From positions 1,362,159-1,426,158 of the forward strand of contig JACJYG010000005.1 of the NCBI GenBank assembly GCA_020636215.1: DNA of 64,000 nucleotides, in the 5' to 3' direction. Made by a program: the position numbers and the translations under genes. The notes beneath the pieces were generated by a model. It searched no databases and was not told the DNA's origin. It was given only the letters and a program-made list of their open reading frames with translations. The stretch's first letter is position 1. The number at the start of each line of letters is the position of its first letter. The DNA comes from Lewinellaceae bacterium (lineage in GTDB: Bacteria; Bacteroidota; Bacteroidia; Chitinophagales; Saprospiraceae). Below are positions 9,594 to 19,031 of the stretch, piece after piece.

Positions 9594-9811
9594 GAAAGAC
9601 GTTATGTGTTTTCCGATCAATGAGCACCCCCTGCACTAGAGTAAAGATCCTTTCCGAACAAAGCGTACGCACGCCAACTTTTGGATTCCAGATTGTACGA
9701 TACCATGGAGATTAGAGGAGTACGATGTGAAGCCCATTATTCAATCAATTGCTTTGCTTTGGAGCTGATGATTATGGAAAGGCCAGGAGCAAGGCTACAA
9801 AAACCACGATT

Positions 9812-12800
9812 ATGAAAGAATTAAAAATTACCGGCCGGATCCGGGAGAAGGAGAGCGGCCTGGGTGTTAGCGGCTTGCATGTCCGCGCCTATGATAAGGA
9901 CATGCTGTTTGATGACCTGCTGGGTTCAGCGGTGACCGACGAAAAAGGCTTTTTCGAAATGTACTATTCGGATAAAGACTTTAAAGAGCTGTTTGAGAAT
10001 CGGCCCGATATTTATCTGGCCATTTACGCACCGCCGATGCGATTGTTGTTGGATACCAAGGGGGCGGTTAGATGGGAGGCCTCCAATCAGGAACATTTTG
10101 ACCTCGAAATCGACCGGGAAACCCTGGGCGATCTTTCGCCAACGCTCCCGGATGATGCGGTGGAAGGCGGCGTGAGATTGTCAAAAGATGCATTGGCCAT
10201 TCAGAAGCGTGACGGATTCGACCTGCCAAAGTTAAAGAGCTTTAGGTACAGCGCCATACCGGGCCGCCCGGCAGTTCCCGAGCTGGTCCAGTACATGGCT
10301 CTTCCGCTGGGGGGAGATATCCTGTCGCTGGAGATCATTCCTGGTGAGCCGGTGGTCATTTCAGCAGAAAAACCTTTCCCCGTTCAGGAACCGGTGCCCG
10401 ATGTCGGTACGGACTCCAGACAATTTGGCGATGGTTTTTCCATCGACAACATCGACATCAAATTCACCACCATGGCCCCGGCCTTCCTCAAAGGACAAAA
10501 AGCCTTCCCGGAAAAATTGGTGGAGGTGCTGAAAACCGAGGAAATAGGGCCCATTCAGATGGCCGCCATCCGGGTGAACCCGGTCCAATACGACCCGGTG
10601 AAAAAGGCTTACAACTTTTATCCGAATTTGCGCTATGTGGCTAAATTCGACCTGGAAAAAGCAAAGAAGATAGCTGCGAGCCGGAAGCATGAAGCCAGCG
10701 GGGTAGGCGAATTGTATGCCGAACAGATTGAGTCCATCTTATCCCAGAAATCGGTGCTGCGGGCGAAAGACCTTAAATGGGCAACCTTATTCCTGGAAGA
10801 TGTCCCCTACCTGATCGTGGCCGATAATTACCGATGGCCGGAAAGCATCCAACTGGAGGACGGCGCCACCCGGGCGCCCAACCTGACAGAACGCGGAGCA
10901 GCCCTTTCCGGAGACCTGGTTGCGGAATACCAGCGCCTGGCCGAATGGAAAACCTCCCGGGGCATACGCACCATGGTGATTACGATTTCCGATATTGTAG
11001 GAAAGAAATTCGGCGATTTTACGCAAGGTGGTTTTGCCCGCGACTTGCAGGAAGTACTACGCAACGCTTTCAAATACTTCCACAAACAGAAGGATACGCT
11101 TTATGTGCTGCTGGGGGGGGATACCAGCGTGGCGCCGATCCGCAACCTCACCGGCTCCTCAACCTATGAGACTATTGGCTGCTGGCGCCATACGGATAAC
11201 CCGCCGCCGGAAAGAACCTGCTACTTCCTGAGCGGGCATTCTGCGGTGAAGTTATTCCCCTTATTCCAGCCGGAGGCAACGGATCCATTGTCAACCCAGC
11301 ATGGAGGCCTGCGCATTCCGTTTGACCGGGAAGCCGGCGCCGGGCGCCTGGGCTGGTATTTTACCAGCAAGGCCGATTTTGAGACCAAAAATACAGGTTT
11401 CAAGCGGCTGGGCATTGGCGAAAAGTCCCGTTATATCATCGTAGAAGGCCCCGAAGCCGTTCTCGATGACAATTTCTACTGGTTACGGCCGGTCAATAGC
11501 ATTCCTTCCGATTTCTACTACAGCAGCCTGGAAGGCCCGGGCTATTCGATTCCCGGCAAGCACGATTTTGATGACAATAACAACGGCCTTTACGGTCAAT
11601 ACCACTTCGATGGAAGTATGGAAGTGTCGCTGGACCGGGTGGATTTCTGGCCGGACATCTGGGTTGGCCGGGCTTCCGCCGAAAGTCAAGCCGAGGCCAG
11701 TGCCTTTGTGAATAAGGTGATGGCCTATGAAAAACTGGAAGATGCCGATGGCAATGATGTGGATACGAGCTACCTGCACAAAATACTGTACGCCTCCGCT
11801 TATTGGGGCAGGAAATGGCAACAGAAGCAATCCGATACGGCATCACCGCCGGCAGAAGATAAGTTTACCCATGTGAATGGATCGAATGTCACCAAGGTGC
11901 ATACCTCTTTTGACCTGTCCATGAGCGGAGGGCTTCCTTCCCATCGGATGGTGGCCCGCCTGAGTGGTGCGGATGTTGTCATTCCTTACAATACTGCTGC
12001 CGACACCTCGAACCTCGGCTGGTTCTTTGTGACAAATGATAGTTATTCTGTGCAGAGTGCACCGCCGACCCGATATGTGAAAGTGATGGGCCCGGAAGCC
12101 GATATCAATGCGGTCAACTTTTTCTGGGACCCGATGGGCCTCGAACTTTGTGTTCAGGAGAAGGAGAACCTTCGGGCTCTGATGAATACCTGGTATCCGA
12201 ACTTCAATTCGGTAGAGAGGCATTACGAAGATTACTTTGACCTGAGCACGCCGCCGCCGCTCGTTCCGCTTGATTCCAGTGTTGTTCAGGCAGCATTGAA
12301 TAACGGGGTTCACCTGGCCAGCCTGAGCGGGCATGGTTCGCCCTATGGCTGTTGTGGTGTGAACAGCGGGATGGATTTCTCCAACAACCGGAAGTTTTAC
12401 ATCATGTTTGCAAACTCCTGTTCCACTGCCCGGCCGGACGGCGTGGATTCGTTGGCCGAAAAATCCACCCTGGATCCGGATGGTGGTGCGATCGGTTACG
12501 TTGGCAATACCCGTTACGGATGGATTGGCGTTGGAGACAACTACGAAGAGTTCTTCTGGGACAAGCTGAGTGTCAGTGGGCGCCTTGGCCCGGCAGCCGG
12601 TATGCGCCTGGCTACCGGTGGCGTTCGCCAATTCTGGACGTTCTATACCCAAACCCTGTTTGGCGACCCCGAAATGCCGGTTTGGACGGACAGCCCTAAA
12701 TTCCATGAGGTTACCTATCCCAAATCAGCCGAATGGGGCGATACCGTTGAAGTTACGGTCCGGCACATGGGTGTCGCCGTTGCCAACCGCAGAGTGACAC

Positions 12801-13030
12801 TGATGGGAGGATGGGCTCCCGGCACAGCACTGCCAAAGGTGTTCATGACGAAAAAGACCAATAGTTTAGGCAAGGCGAGCTTCAGCCTGCCCGCCGACGG
12901 GCTGCCGCTGTCTGAACTGAACCTGACGGTGACTTACTCCAACTTTAAACCCTTCCTTGGGACGATCACCATGGAAGAAGTCGGGGAAGTACGCAGCCGG
13001 GTGGAAGAGGATAGAATGGTGCACCACTAG
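9812..13030 (+). CDS. gingipain-type cysteine peptidase (C25) without signal peptide
   Basis: About 1072 residues from ATG 9812. The N-terminal ~75 residues (ITGRIREKESGLGVSGLHV..., VTDEKGFFEMYY) are a carboxypeptidase-regulatory/transthyretin-like beta domain. A C25 peptidase domain fills the middle and end. The catalytic His is in SGHG at about residue 841 and the catalytic Cys in FANSCSTA at about 870. The C-terminal ~100 residues look Ig-like. Gingipains cleave proteins outside the cell after T9SS export, but here the N-terminus MKELKITGRI is hydrophilic. ATG 9749 adds only MLCFGADDYG..., also not a signal. No T9SS C-terminal sorting domain is evident, so its location is unclear. Confidence 0.82.
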   Translation: MKELKITGRIREKESGLGVSGLHVRAYDKDMLFDDLLGSAVTDEKGFFEMYYSDKDFKELFENRPDIYLAIYAPPMRLLLDTKGAVRWEASNQEHFDLEIDRETLGDLSPTLPDDAVEGGVRLSKDALAIQKRDGFDLPKLKSFRYSAIPGRPAVPELVQYMALPLGGDILSLEIIPGEPVVISAEKPFPVQEPVPDVGTDSRQFGDGFSIDNIDIKFTTMAPAFLKGQKAFPEKLVEVLKTEEIGPIQMAAIRVNPVQYDPVKKAYNFYPNLRYVAKFDLEKAKKIAASRKHEASGVGELYAEQIESILSQKSVLRAKDLKWATLFLEDVPYLIVADNYRWPESIQLEDGATRAPNLTERGAALSGDLVAEYQRLAEWKTSRGIRTMVITISDIVGKKFGDFTQGGFARDLQEVLRNAFKYFHKQKDTLYVLLGGDTSVAPIRNLTGSSTYETIGCWRHTDNPPPERTCYFLSGHSAVKLFPLFQPEATDPLSTQHGGLRIPFDREAGAGRLGWYFTSKADFETKNTGFKRLGIGEKSRYIIVEGPEAVLDDNFYWLRPVNSIPSDFYYSSLEGPGYSIPGKHDFDDNNNGLYGQYHFDGSMEVSLDRVDFWPDIWVGRASAESQAEASAFVNKVMAYEKLEDADGNDVDTSYLHKILYASAYWGRKWQQKQSDTASPPAEDKFTHVNGSNVTKVHTSFDLSMSGGLPSHRMVARLSGADVVIPYNTAADTSNLGWFFVTNDSYSVQSAPPTRYVKVMGPEADINAVNFFWDPMGLELCVQEKENLRALMNTWYPNFNSVERHYEDYFDLSTPPPLVPLDSSVVQAALNNGVHLASLSGHGSPYGCCGVNSGMDFSNNRKFYIMFANSCSTARPDGVDSLAEKSTLDPDGGAIGYVGNTRYGWIGVGDNYEEFFWDKLSVSGRLGPAAGMRLATGGVRQFWTFYTQTLFGDPEMPVWTDSPKFHEVTYPKSAEWGDTVEVTVRHMGVAVANRRVTLMGGWAPGTALPKVFMTKKTNSLGKASFSLPADGLPLSELNLTVTYSNFKPFLGTITMEEVGEVRSRVEEDRMVHH

Positions 13031-13453
13031 CAGGAGGATTATCCTTGCAAAACCTCCAACCATGAAGGGGGGCGATTTTATTCAGGGGCACGCTATTCTT
13101 CGCGGTGAAGGAATGTAGCGGTTTTGGCAGCCTGCAGCATCTGCGGGCGCCAACCCGTTACTTTCCTGTATCGGGACAGTCCCGAAAGTCAAGCCCCTTT
13201 TTGGAAAGTAAGGCTACAATGCTAACAGAGTATGCCAAGGCTTGATTTTGAAAGGCAGTAGCCGTGCTTGTGGGCTCCAACGCCTAAATTTTTTTACGTA
13301 CTTATGGGCTGTTTTCCCTTAAGTCAGCCCTTCTGTTTTTCTGGTATCGGGTTACAGGAAGGGAGGCATTCCTATCTTAGTATGCTGCTATCGGCTTGTG
13401 ATCCGGAGCTTTTCCGGGGTACAATTTTTAAAAACCTTAAAAATCCTTTTGCC
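13031..13453. other. intergenic stretch, no gene seen
   Basis: The 423 bp between the C25 peptidase and the next lipoprotein hold no convincing gene. There is a compound palindrome at about 13159-13191 (ACTTTC ... CGGGAC A GTCCCG AAAGT) without a U-tract. A second arm, GGAAAGTA, follows nearby. It could be a transcript-end structure or a repeat remnant. Confidence 0.4.
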
Positions 13454-14023
13454 ATGAAAAATTTGAAATTTCTCTTCCTCTTATTTGCTATTACTGGCAT
13501 GGTAGTAACCTGGCAGAGCTGCGATAAAGATAATGATGAACCCGAGGCTACCTGTAGCGATGGTATCCAGAACGGTGACGAAACCGGTGTGGATTGCGGC
13601 GGGTCTTGCGCCCCCTGCGAAATTGGCGTGCAGGGCAAATGGCAGTCTTCCGGCGCCAATGTTGCTCCGTTGCTGGTTACGCTTTTTAATACGGACAGTA
13701 TTTACGCCGAGTTCAAAACGGATAATACCTACGTGGTAGAGCAGTATGACAACACCGGCGCCAAATTAACCCTTACCGGTACCTATTCTCAGAAAGAGAG
13801 TGGCGTCGGCAACATCTGGGAGATTACGGTCAACCAATCTGCTCCGGCAGTGCTGACCTCCGAAGGCATCTTCGAGATTACGGGTAATACGATGAAGTAT
13901 GAGATCGCTCAAACATCGCCCGACATCGGAGCGGTACCGGCCACGGCGGCTGCCGGTTTTGGCAGTACGAATGGCGGTGCTTTTGGCATGACAAACGTAC
14001 AGACCTACGAGCGCATCGAATAA
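13454..14023 (+). CDS. lipoprotein with Cys-rich NGxExGxDCGG motif
   Basis: From ATG 13454 the protein has 189 residues: a signal ending in lipobox WQSC (Cys at about 23), an acidic stretch DKDNDEPEAT, then CSDGIQNGDETGVDCGGSC followed by APC. That Cys motif recurs in many surface proteins of marine Bacteroidota and probably forms a small disulfide or metal-bound knot just outside the membrane. The remaining ~120 residues resemble a lipocalin-like beta domain (VQGKWQSSG... KTDNTYVVEQYD...). An upstream in-frame ATG exists at 13310 but would not give a signal peptide, so 13454 is preferred. Function unknown. Confidence 0.8.
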   Translation: MKNLKFLFLLFAITGMVVTWQSCDKDNDEPEATCSDGIQNGDETGVDCGGSCAPCEIGVQGKWQSSGANVAPLLVTLFNTDSIYAEFKTDNTYVVEQYDNTGAKLTLTGTYSQKESGVGNIWEITVNQSAPAVLTSEGIFEITGNTMKYEIAQTSPDIGAVPATAAAGFGSTNGGAFGMTNVQTYERIE

Positions 14024-14155
14024 CGCTTGAGCAGCCTCACAAAAGAACCTGTTAATGGAAAGCACGCTGTATCATTGACAGGTTCTTTTGAAGCTGCCCC
14101 ACTGGCATGGGCCTGCAGTTCTTGGCCATTATTATTGAAAAAACACAACCCTACC

Positions 14156-15724
14156 ATGAAAAACCGGCTCTTCCTGGGGTTTTGGCTGTTCCTCCTGGCC
14201 GCCTCGGTATCCTTTGCGCAGATCCCTCCTTACTTTGAGCGCCTGGAAAAGAAAATACCGGAAAAGGCCAATAAGGAATTCCAGTATATCGCGTTCTTTT
14301 ACACGCACCACAACACCACCAACATTTACCCCACCAACGATTTTCTGAAAGGACAGGTCATTGGCCGCCTGTACGGCCAGAATACGACGACAACTTCCGA
14401 TACGGTGACTGCCTCTTACTTTGAGCAGCGCATTCTGCCCTTTTTCATTTATCAACCCAAATTGTTCGATGGGCGGGCTATCCTGCGGGCCTCTTTCGAG
14501 ATTGACTTTACCTGGGGCGATGTGGCCTACGGCACGGGCGGCAACTTCGGCTCCGCCCCGGCGGCCGACCAGGTTAACATCCAGACCCAGAACGTCGAGC
14601 TGGAACTCATTCCCGCAACGGGCTGGGCTATCAACCTGGGCCTGCAGCGTATGTACGACACCCCACACAACCCCTACCGCACTTTTTTCGACCAGATGCT
14701 GAATACGGCTTACCGCCTGAATTACTGGGGCACCGATGGGGTGGGCATTACGCTGCGCCGCGACGCAGATTTCTACAAGTGGAAGGCCGGCTTTTATCAA
14801 CTCTACGAGAACAGCATCCAAAAGAATGATGATGTCCATCTGCTGGAGTTTAACTACCGGCGGGTGCTGAGCCCCAAATGGAACTGGGGCAGCTCCGTCT
14901 ATTATGTCCGCGACCGCTCGAATGGCCAGGGCGGGCCTTCCATCCTGGGGCAGGGCCTGAACGCCACGCTGAATGATTATAACGGAACCTACCGTTTCCC
15001 CTTCGGCGGCAAAGAATATAAAGCCGATGTGGCCTGGCTGGGCACTTATTTCGATTACAACGACAGCCAGATGATGGGCCCGTGGTTCTTGTCGGGCTAC
15101 CTGAATTACAACCTGGGGCGTACCCAACTCAAGGACAAGGGGGTATGGGGTGATGGCCCGACGATCAGCGGCCTGGGCGCCAACCTTCGCGGCGGCTACC
15201 GCTATGGCAAAACCCCCAACGACGCCATCTGGGCGGACTTTATTTTCACCTCAGGCGATCGCAATGGTATCTCCGACGACAAATACAGTGGAGTCATGAC
15301 AGGCAATACCTGGGGCACCCCGGCAGCCCTGAACGTCAGCCAGGGCGCTTATCTGTTGTTTCCTCACGCTAATGTGGTCAACCGCTATGTAGCGGCGGTG
15401 ACCGACATTTCCAATATGGGCTTCGGCCTGACGGGCGGCGCCATCAATCTGAGCCGGGATTTCATCCCTTACAAGTTCAGTGGCAAGGCCGGCCTGGCGG
15501 GCGCCATCAGTAATGCCGCACCCACGCAGGGGGGCCAGATAATGGGCCTGGAGTCGAACCTCAAGCTGGGCTATCAGTTCGGGGTATTCATGCAGTTGGA
15601 ACTGCATGCCGCTTACCTCTGGCTGGGCGATTTTTACGACAGCCCCCGGGTCAATGGAGGTATGGCCGAACGTCCGGTTAACCCATACACCGCCCTGTTG
15701 GTATTTAAGTGGTTGATGTTCTAA
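14156..15724 (+). CDS. predicted outer-membrane beta-barrel protein
   Basis: The 522-residue protein starts MKNRLFLGFWLFLLAASVSFAQ, a standard signal peptide. The body alternates hydrophobic and polar residues with many aromatic/Gly strands (DIWADFIFTSGDRNG, LNYNLGRTQLKDKG, LLVFKWLMF at the end), as in porin-like barrels. The protein ends in aromatic Phe, a classic feature of outer-membrane barrels. I cannot assign a substrate; alginate-export-like and phosphate-selective porins are possible relatives. Reading further upstream in frame would break the signal. The hydrolase lipoprotein gene begins 12 bp downstream and is probably co-transcribed. Confidence 0.72.
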   Translation: MKNRLFLGFWLFLLAASVSFAQIPPYFERLEKKIPEKANKEFQYIAFFYTHHNTTNIYPTNDFLKGQVIGRLYGQNTTTTSDTVTASYFEQRILPFFIYQPKLFDGRAILRASFEIDFTWGDVAYGTGGNFGSAPAADQVNIQTQNVELELIPATGWAINLGLQRMYDTPHNPYRTFFDQMLNTAYRLNYWGTDGVGITLRRDADFYKWKAGFYQLYENSIQKNDDVHLLEFNYRRVLSPKWNWGSSVYYVRDRSNGQGGPSILGQGLNATLNDYNGTYRFPFGGKEYKADVAWLGTYFDYNDSQMMGPWFLSGYLNYNLGRTQLKDKGVWGDGPTISGLGANLRGGYRYGKTPNDAIWADFIFTSGDRNGISDDKYSGVMTGNTWGTPAALNVSQGAYLLFPHANVVNRYVAAVTDISNMGFGLTGGAINLSRDFIPYKFSGKAGLAGAISNAAPTQGGQIMGLESNLKLGYQFGVFMQLELHAAYLWLGDFYDSPRVNGGMAERPVNPYTALLVFKWLMF

Positions 15725-15735
15725 AACAAAAGGCG

Positions 15736-16683
15736 ATGAGAAACTTTGTAACCCTGCTACTCTTCCTGGTTCTGGGTAGTTGTTCCCTCCCCAAGGCGGT
15801 TCCCCATATCCAAGCCTTTGAGGAGCTCCCATATCCTTTTCCTACCCAAAAAGCCCGGCTGTCGGAAGATCTGGAGATCGCCTACTTCGATGAAGGCAAA
15901 GGCGAAAAGGTTATCCTGTTTATCCATGGGCTGGGCAGTTATGCGCCGGCCTGGAAAAAAAATATCGAATCGCTGCGGGCCGATTACCGTTGCCTGGCCA
16001 TCGACCTGCCCGGCTATGGCAAATCGAGCAAAGGGAATTACGAGGCCAGTATGACGTATTTCGCCACCGTCATCAAAGACTTCCTCGATGTATTAGGTAT
16101 CGATAAGGCCGTACTGGTTGGCCATTCTATGGGGGGGCAGATCGCCCTCACTACGGCCCTGTCCTATCCGGAAAAAGTGGAAAGCCTCGTCCTGGTGGCG
16201 CCGGCCGGCTTCGAGACCTTCCATAAAGGCGAACGGCAGTGGTTCCGGGAAGTGCTGACGCCCACCTCCGTCAAGCTCACCACGGTTGATCAGATCAAGG
16301 AAAACATCGCCTGGAATTTTTACGATATGCCCGACGATGCCCTGTTCATGGTCACCGACCGCATTGCCATGCGCAAAGCCAAAGATTTTGACGCCTATTG
16401 TTACATCATTCCGGAATGCGTCAAAGGCATGGTCGACCAGCCTGTTTTTGACGAACTTCCCAATGTGCATCAGCCTGCGCTGGCCATTTTCGGGGAGCAG
16501 GACAACCTCATTCCCAACCGCTTCCTGAATGGCGGCTCCACGGAAGCGATCGGCCGGCAGGGCGTAGATCGAATGCCCAATGCCCGCCTGATGATGGTCG
16601 ACAAAGCCGGCCACTTCGTAAACTTTGAGCGCGCTGCCCAGGTCAATGACGCGATCCGGGCGTTTTTGGCTGAAAATAAATGA
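15736..16683 (+). CDS. alpha/beta-hydrolase lipoprotein
   Basis: The 315-residue protein has a lipoprotein signal (LVLGSC, Cys at about 16) and a complete alpha/beta-hydrolase fold. The oxyanion segment is LFIHGLGS, the nucleophile elbow GHSMGG has Ser at residue 131, the acid Asp is in FGEQDNLIPN, and the catalytic His is in DKAGHFVNFE near the end. It probably hydrolyses an ester or amide substrate in the periplasm or at the outer membrane; specificity is unknown. ATG 15736 is chosen because it gives the lipobox. It follows the barrel gene by 12 bp, suggesting a shared job such as uptake and hydrolysis. Confidence 0.87.
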   Translation: MRNFVTLLLFLVLGSCSLPKAVPHIQAFEELPYPFPTQKARLSEDLEIAYFDEGKGEKVILFIHGLGSYAPAWKKNIESLRADYRCLAIDLPGYGKSSKGNYEASMTYFATVIKDFLDVLGIDKAVLVGHSMGGQIALTTALSYPEKVESLVLVAPAGFETFHKGERQWFREVLTPTSVKLTTVDQIKENIAWNFYDMPDDALFMVTDRIAMRKAKDFDAYCYIIPECVKGMVDQPVFDELPNVHQPALAIFGEQDNLIPNRFLNGGSTEAIGRQGVDRMPNARLMMVDKAGHFVNFERAAQVNDAIRAFLAENK

Positions 16684-16722
16684 GCAAGGCCGGGCAACTT
16701 TTCAGCCCGCTCCAGGCTCCCT

Positions 16723-17607
16723 TCAGTCAATATACCGCTTCAGTAGCCCTTGGTACGCATCGATTCGCCGGTCGCGGAAGAAGGGCCAGATTCGGCGAAC
16801 ATCCTCTGTGCGCTTTTTATCGATTTCTACCACAATATTTACTTCCTCATCGGCGGGGGCCTGATAAAGGAGCTCGCCCTGGGGGCCGGCCACGAAGCTC
16901 TGCCCCCAGAATTGAATGCCGCCCGTCACTTCTGACCAATCGGCTTCGAAGCCGGTGCGGTTGACGACGATGACGGGTAGGCCATTGGCCACGGCATGGC
17001 CCCGTTGTATGGTTTGCCAGGCGCCGAATTGCCGGCCCTTTTCCGCCTGCGGGTCAGTGCTTTCCCAGCCAATGGCGGTAGGGTAGAGTAGCAGTTCCGC
17101 CCCGGCCAGTGCCATCAGTCGGGCCGCTTCCGGATACCATTGGTCCCAGCATACCAACACGCCCAGCCGGCCGACGGAGGTGTCGATGGGCTGGAAACCG
17201 AGGTCGCCAGGCGTAAAATAGAATTTCTCGTAATAGGCCGGGTCATCCGGGATGTGCATCTTTCGGTATTTGCCGGCGATGCTGCCGTCGCGTTCCAGCA
17301 CTACGGCAGTATTGTGGTAAATGCCAGGCGCGCGCCGCTCGAACAGGCTTGTCACCAGCACAATGCCCAACTCCTTCGCCAGTTTCCCGAATTCCTCGGT
17401 CGATGGCCCGGGGATGGGCTCGGCCATCTCAAATTTACCGGTGTCCTCCGCCTGGCAAAAATAAATGCCGGTGTGCAATTCCTGCAACACTACCAGCTGT
17501 GCGCCTTGCGCCGCACAGGCGCGAATGCCGGCCATGCTCTTATCTACATTGTTTTGTCGGTTATCCGTATTGGCCTGTTGGACCAGGCCCACTTTGAGTT
17601 TGCTCAT
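16723..17607 (-). CDS. aguB: N-carbamoylputrescine amidase
   Basis: This 294-residue carbon-nitrogen hydrolase has the nitrilase-superfamily triad in place: Glu43 (LQELHTG), Lys116 (YRKMHIPDDP) and Cys153 (LVCWDQWYPEA). The YRKMHIPDDPAYYEKFYF and CWDQWYPEAAR segments are characteristic of AguB. It hydrolyses N-carbamoylputrescine to putrescine, CO2 and ammonia in the cytosol. aguA lies just upstream on the same strand, separated by a 240-bp repeat-filled gap, so the two make the agmatine-to-putrescine route. Confidence 0.93.
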   Translation of the reverse strand: MSKLKVGLVQQANTDNRQNNVDKSMAGIRACAAQGAQLVVLQELHTGIYFCQAEDTGKFEMAEPIPGPSTEEFGKLAKELGIVLVTSLFERRAPGIYHNTAVVLERDGSIAGKYRKMHIPDDPAYYEKFYFTPGDLGFQPIDTSVGRLGVLVCWDQWYPEAARLMALAGAELLLYPTAIGWESTDPQAEKGRQFGAWQTIQRGHAVANGLPVIVVNRTGFEADWSEVTGGIQFWGQSFVAGPQGELLYQAPADEEVNIVVEIDKKRTEDVRRIWPFFRDRRIDAYQGLLKRYID

Positions 17608-17662
17608 TGGTCAATTATATTTTTCCAGAAAATGGTGTCTTATCCTAACGGGACTGTTCATT

Positions 17663-17846
17663 GCTTGCCCGGCTCACAGAGATTTATCCGGCTGGCTAGA
17701 TTTATCCGGCTGACCAGACGGACGGACGGACAGGACGGGTCACTCTCAACCTTTAAACTCCTCAACTCCTCTAAACCCTCTCAACTCTCTCAACTCTCTC
17801 AACCTTTAAACTCCTCAACTCCTCTCAACTCTCTCAACCTTTAAAC
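17663..17846. repeat. dispersed 38-bp repeat plus pyrimidine-rich tandem repeats between aguA and aguB
   Basis: 17663-17700 (GCTTGCCCGGCTC...GGCTGGCTAGA) recurs with about two mismatches at 32732-32769, both in the upstream gap of a minus-strand gene. It is followed here by a partial second ATTTATCCGGCTG, then GACGGACGGACGGACAGGACG. From about 17750 to 17846 there are short tandem units of CTCAACTC/CTCTCAAC and CCTTTAAACTC. No gene is visible. Confidence 0.75.
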
Positions 17847-17847
17847 T

Positions 17848-18864
17848 TCACAAAGCCCCCCAGGGATACTGCATCGTAATACAATGCAGCGACCCATGTT
17901 GTTCGATCAGCATCCGGCAATCGATACCGGCCACTTCTCTGCCCGGAAAGCAATGCCCGATAGTTTCCAGCGCTGCTTCATCCTGTGGAACACCATAGGT
18001 AGGCATTAGTACTGCCCCGTTGACGATCAGGAAATTGGCGTAGGTGGCCGGCAGGCGGTGGCCGTCGGCGGCGTAGCAGGCCTGCGGCCAGGGTAGGGGG
18101 ATCAAGCGGTAGGGGTGGCCCGCCTTTGTCCGGAAAGCCTGAAGCTCAGTTTCCATGGCCTGCAGGGCTTCGTAATGTTCATCTTCCGGGTCATCGCAGC
18201 GCACGTAGGCGATGGTGTCGTCAGGGCACAATCGCGCCAGGGTGTCGATATGGGAGTCCGTATCGTCGCCGGCGAGGTAGCCGTGGTGTAGCCAGAGGAA
18301 ATGATCCACCCCCAGCCACTCCGACAATTGGGCTTCGATCTCCGCCTGGCTGAGATGGGGGTTGCGGTTGGGAGAGAGCAGGCACTCGGTTGTGGTTAGT
18401 AGCGTGCCCTGCCCGTCGCTTTCTATGCCGCCGCCTTCCAGCACCAGCCCGGGGCGGCGTAGCGGCAATGTCCCGAAAACGCCCTGCTCGTGCAGCCGCC
18501 CGGTAATAAGGTTGTCGTGAAAAGCCGGGAATTTCAGCCCCCAGCCGTTAAACATAAAATCGAGCAGCACCCACTGTCCGTTTTCTTCTATGGTAATAGC
18601 GCCATGGTCGCGCGCCCAGGTATCGTTGCTGGGGCATTCCAGCAGGAGGAGGTTTTCCTGTACGGCGCCGGTTAAGTGGGCGGCCACTTCCGCCTTGTTG
18701 TGGCACACCACCAGCACCTTTTCAAAGCGGCTGACGGCGGTTATGGCCTCCACAAAACAGGGAATGACGGCATCGAGCACATCTGCCCAGTCGCTGTCGG
18801 CATGAGGGAAGGTGAATTGCACCGCGCTCTGCGGTTCCCATTCGGCGGGTAGTCGTCGGTTCAT
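17848..18864 (-). CDS. aguA: agmatine deiminase
   Basis: This 338-residue member of the peptidyl-arginine deiminase fold converts agmatine to N-carbamoylputrescine. The family's substrate loop is present (ECPSNDTWARDHGAIT), together with VLEGGGIESDGQGT and DTDSHIDTLARL. The catalytic Cys is at about 328 in GSLHCITMQYP near the C-terminus. Length is typical (about 340-370). Together with aguB it gives putrescine from arginine-derived agmatine. ATG 18864 gives the canonical MNRRLPAEWEPQSAVQFTFPH start. Confidence 0.95.
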   Translation of the reverse strand: MNRRLPAEWEPQSAVQFTFPHADSDWADVLDAVIPCFVEAITAVSRFEKVLVVCHNKAEVAAHLTGAVQENLLLLECPSNDTWARDHGAITIEENGQWVLLDFMFNGWGLKFPAFHDNLITGRLHEQGVFGTLPLRRPGLVLEGGGIESDGQGTLLTTTECLLSPNRNPHLSQAEIEAQLSEWLGVDHFLWLHHGYLAGDDTDSHIDTLARLCPDDTIAYVRCDDPEDEHYEALQAMETELQAFRTKAGHPYRLIPLPWPQACYAADGHRLPATYANFLIVNGAVLMPTYGVPQDEAALETIGHCFPGREVAGIDCRMLIEQHGSLHCITMQYPWGAL

Positions 18865-19031
18865 GGGGACGAAGATAAGAGTCTCAAACCATTTTAGGGA
18901 GAACTGTCCTGGAGGAATATATTGCAGAGGCGCAATGGCGGCGGAGCGGAAGGGGTTTTAACCTTTGGTTTCGGTTTTGGGGGTTGGCTTAATGGGGTTG
19001 ATGCGGTGTTGGCATCAGTTTTGAACCTTTA

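Noticed and set aside
13454..13560. Sigma-54 promoter-like TGGCA motifs near the Cys-motif lipoprotein
   Set aside because: The GG-to-GC spacing is not 10 bp, so the match is by chance.
17750..17846. Possible CRISPR-like array (regular CTCAACTC units)
   Set aside because: Units are very short and irregular with no spacer-sized unique sequence; simple tandem repeat.
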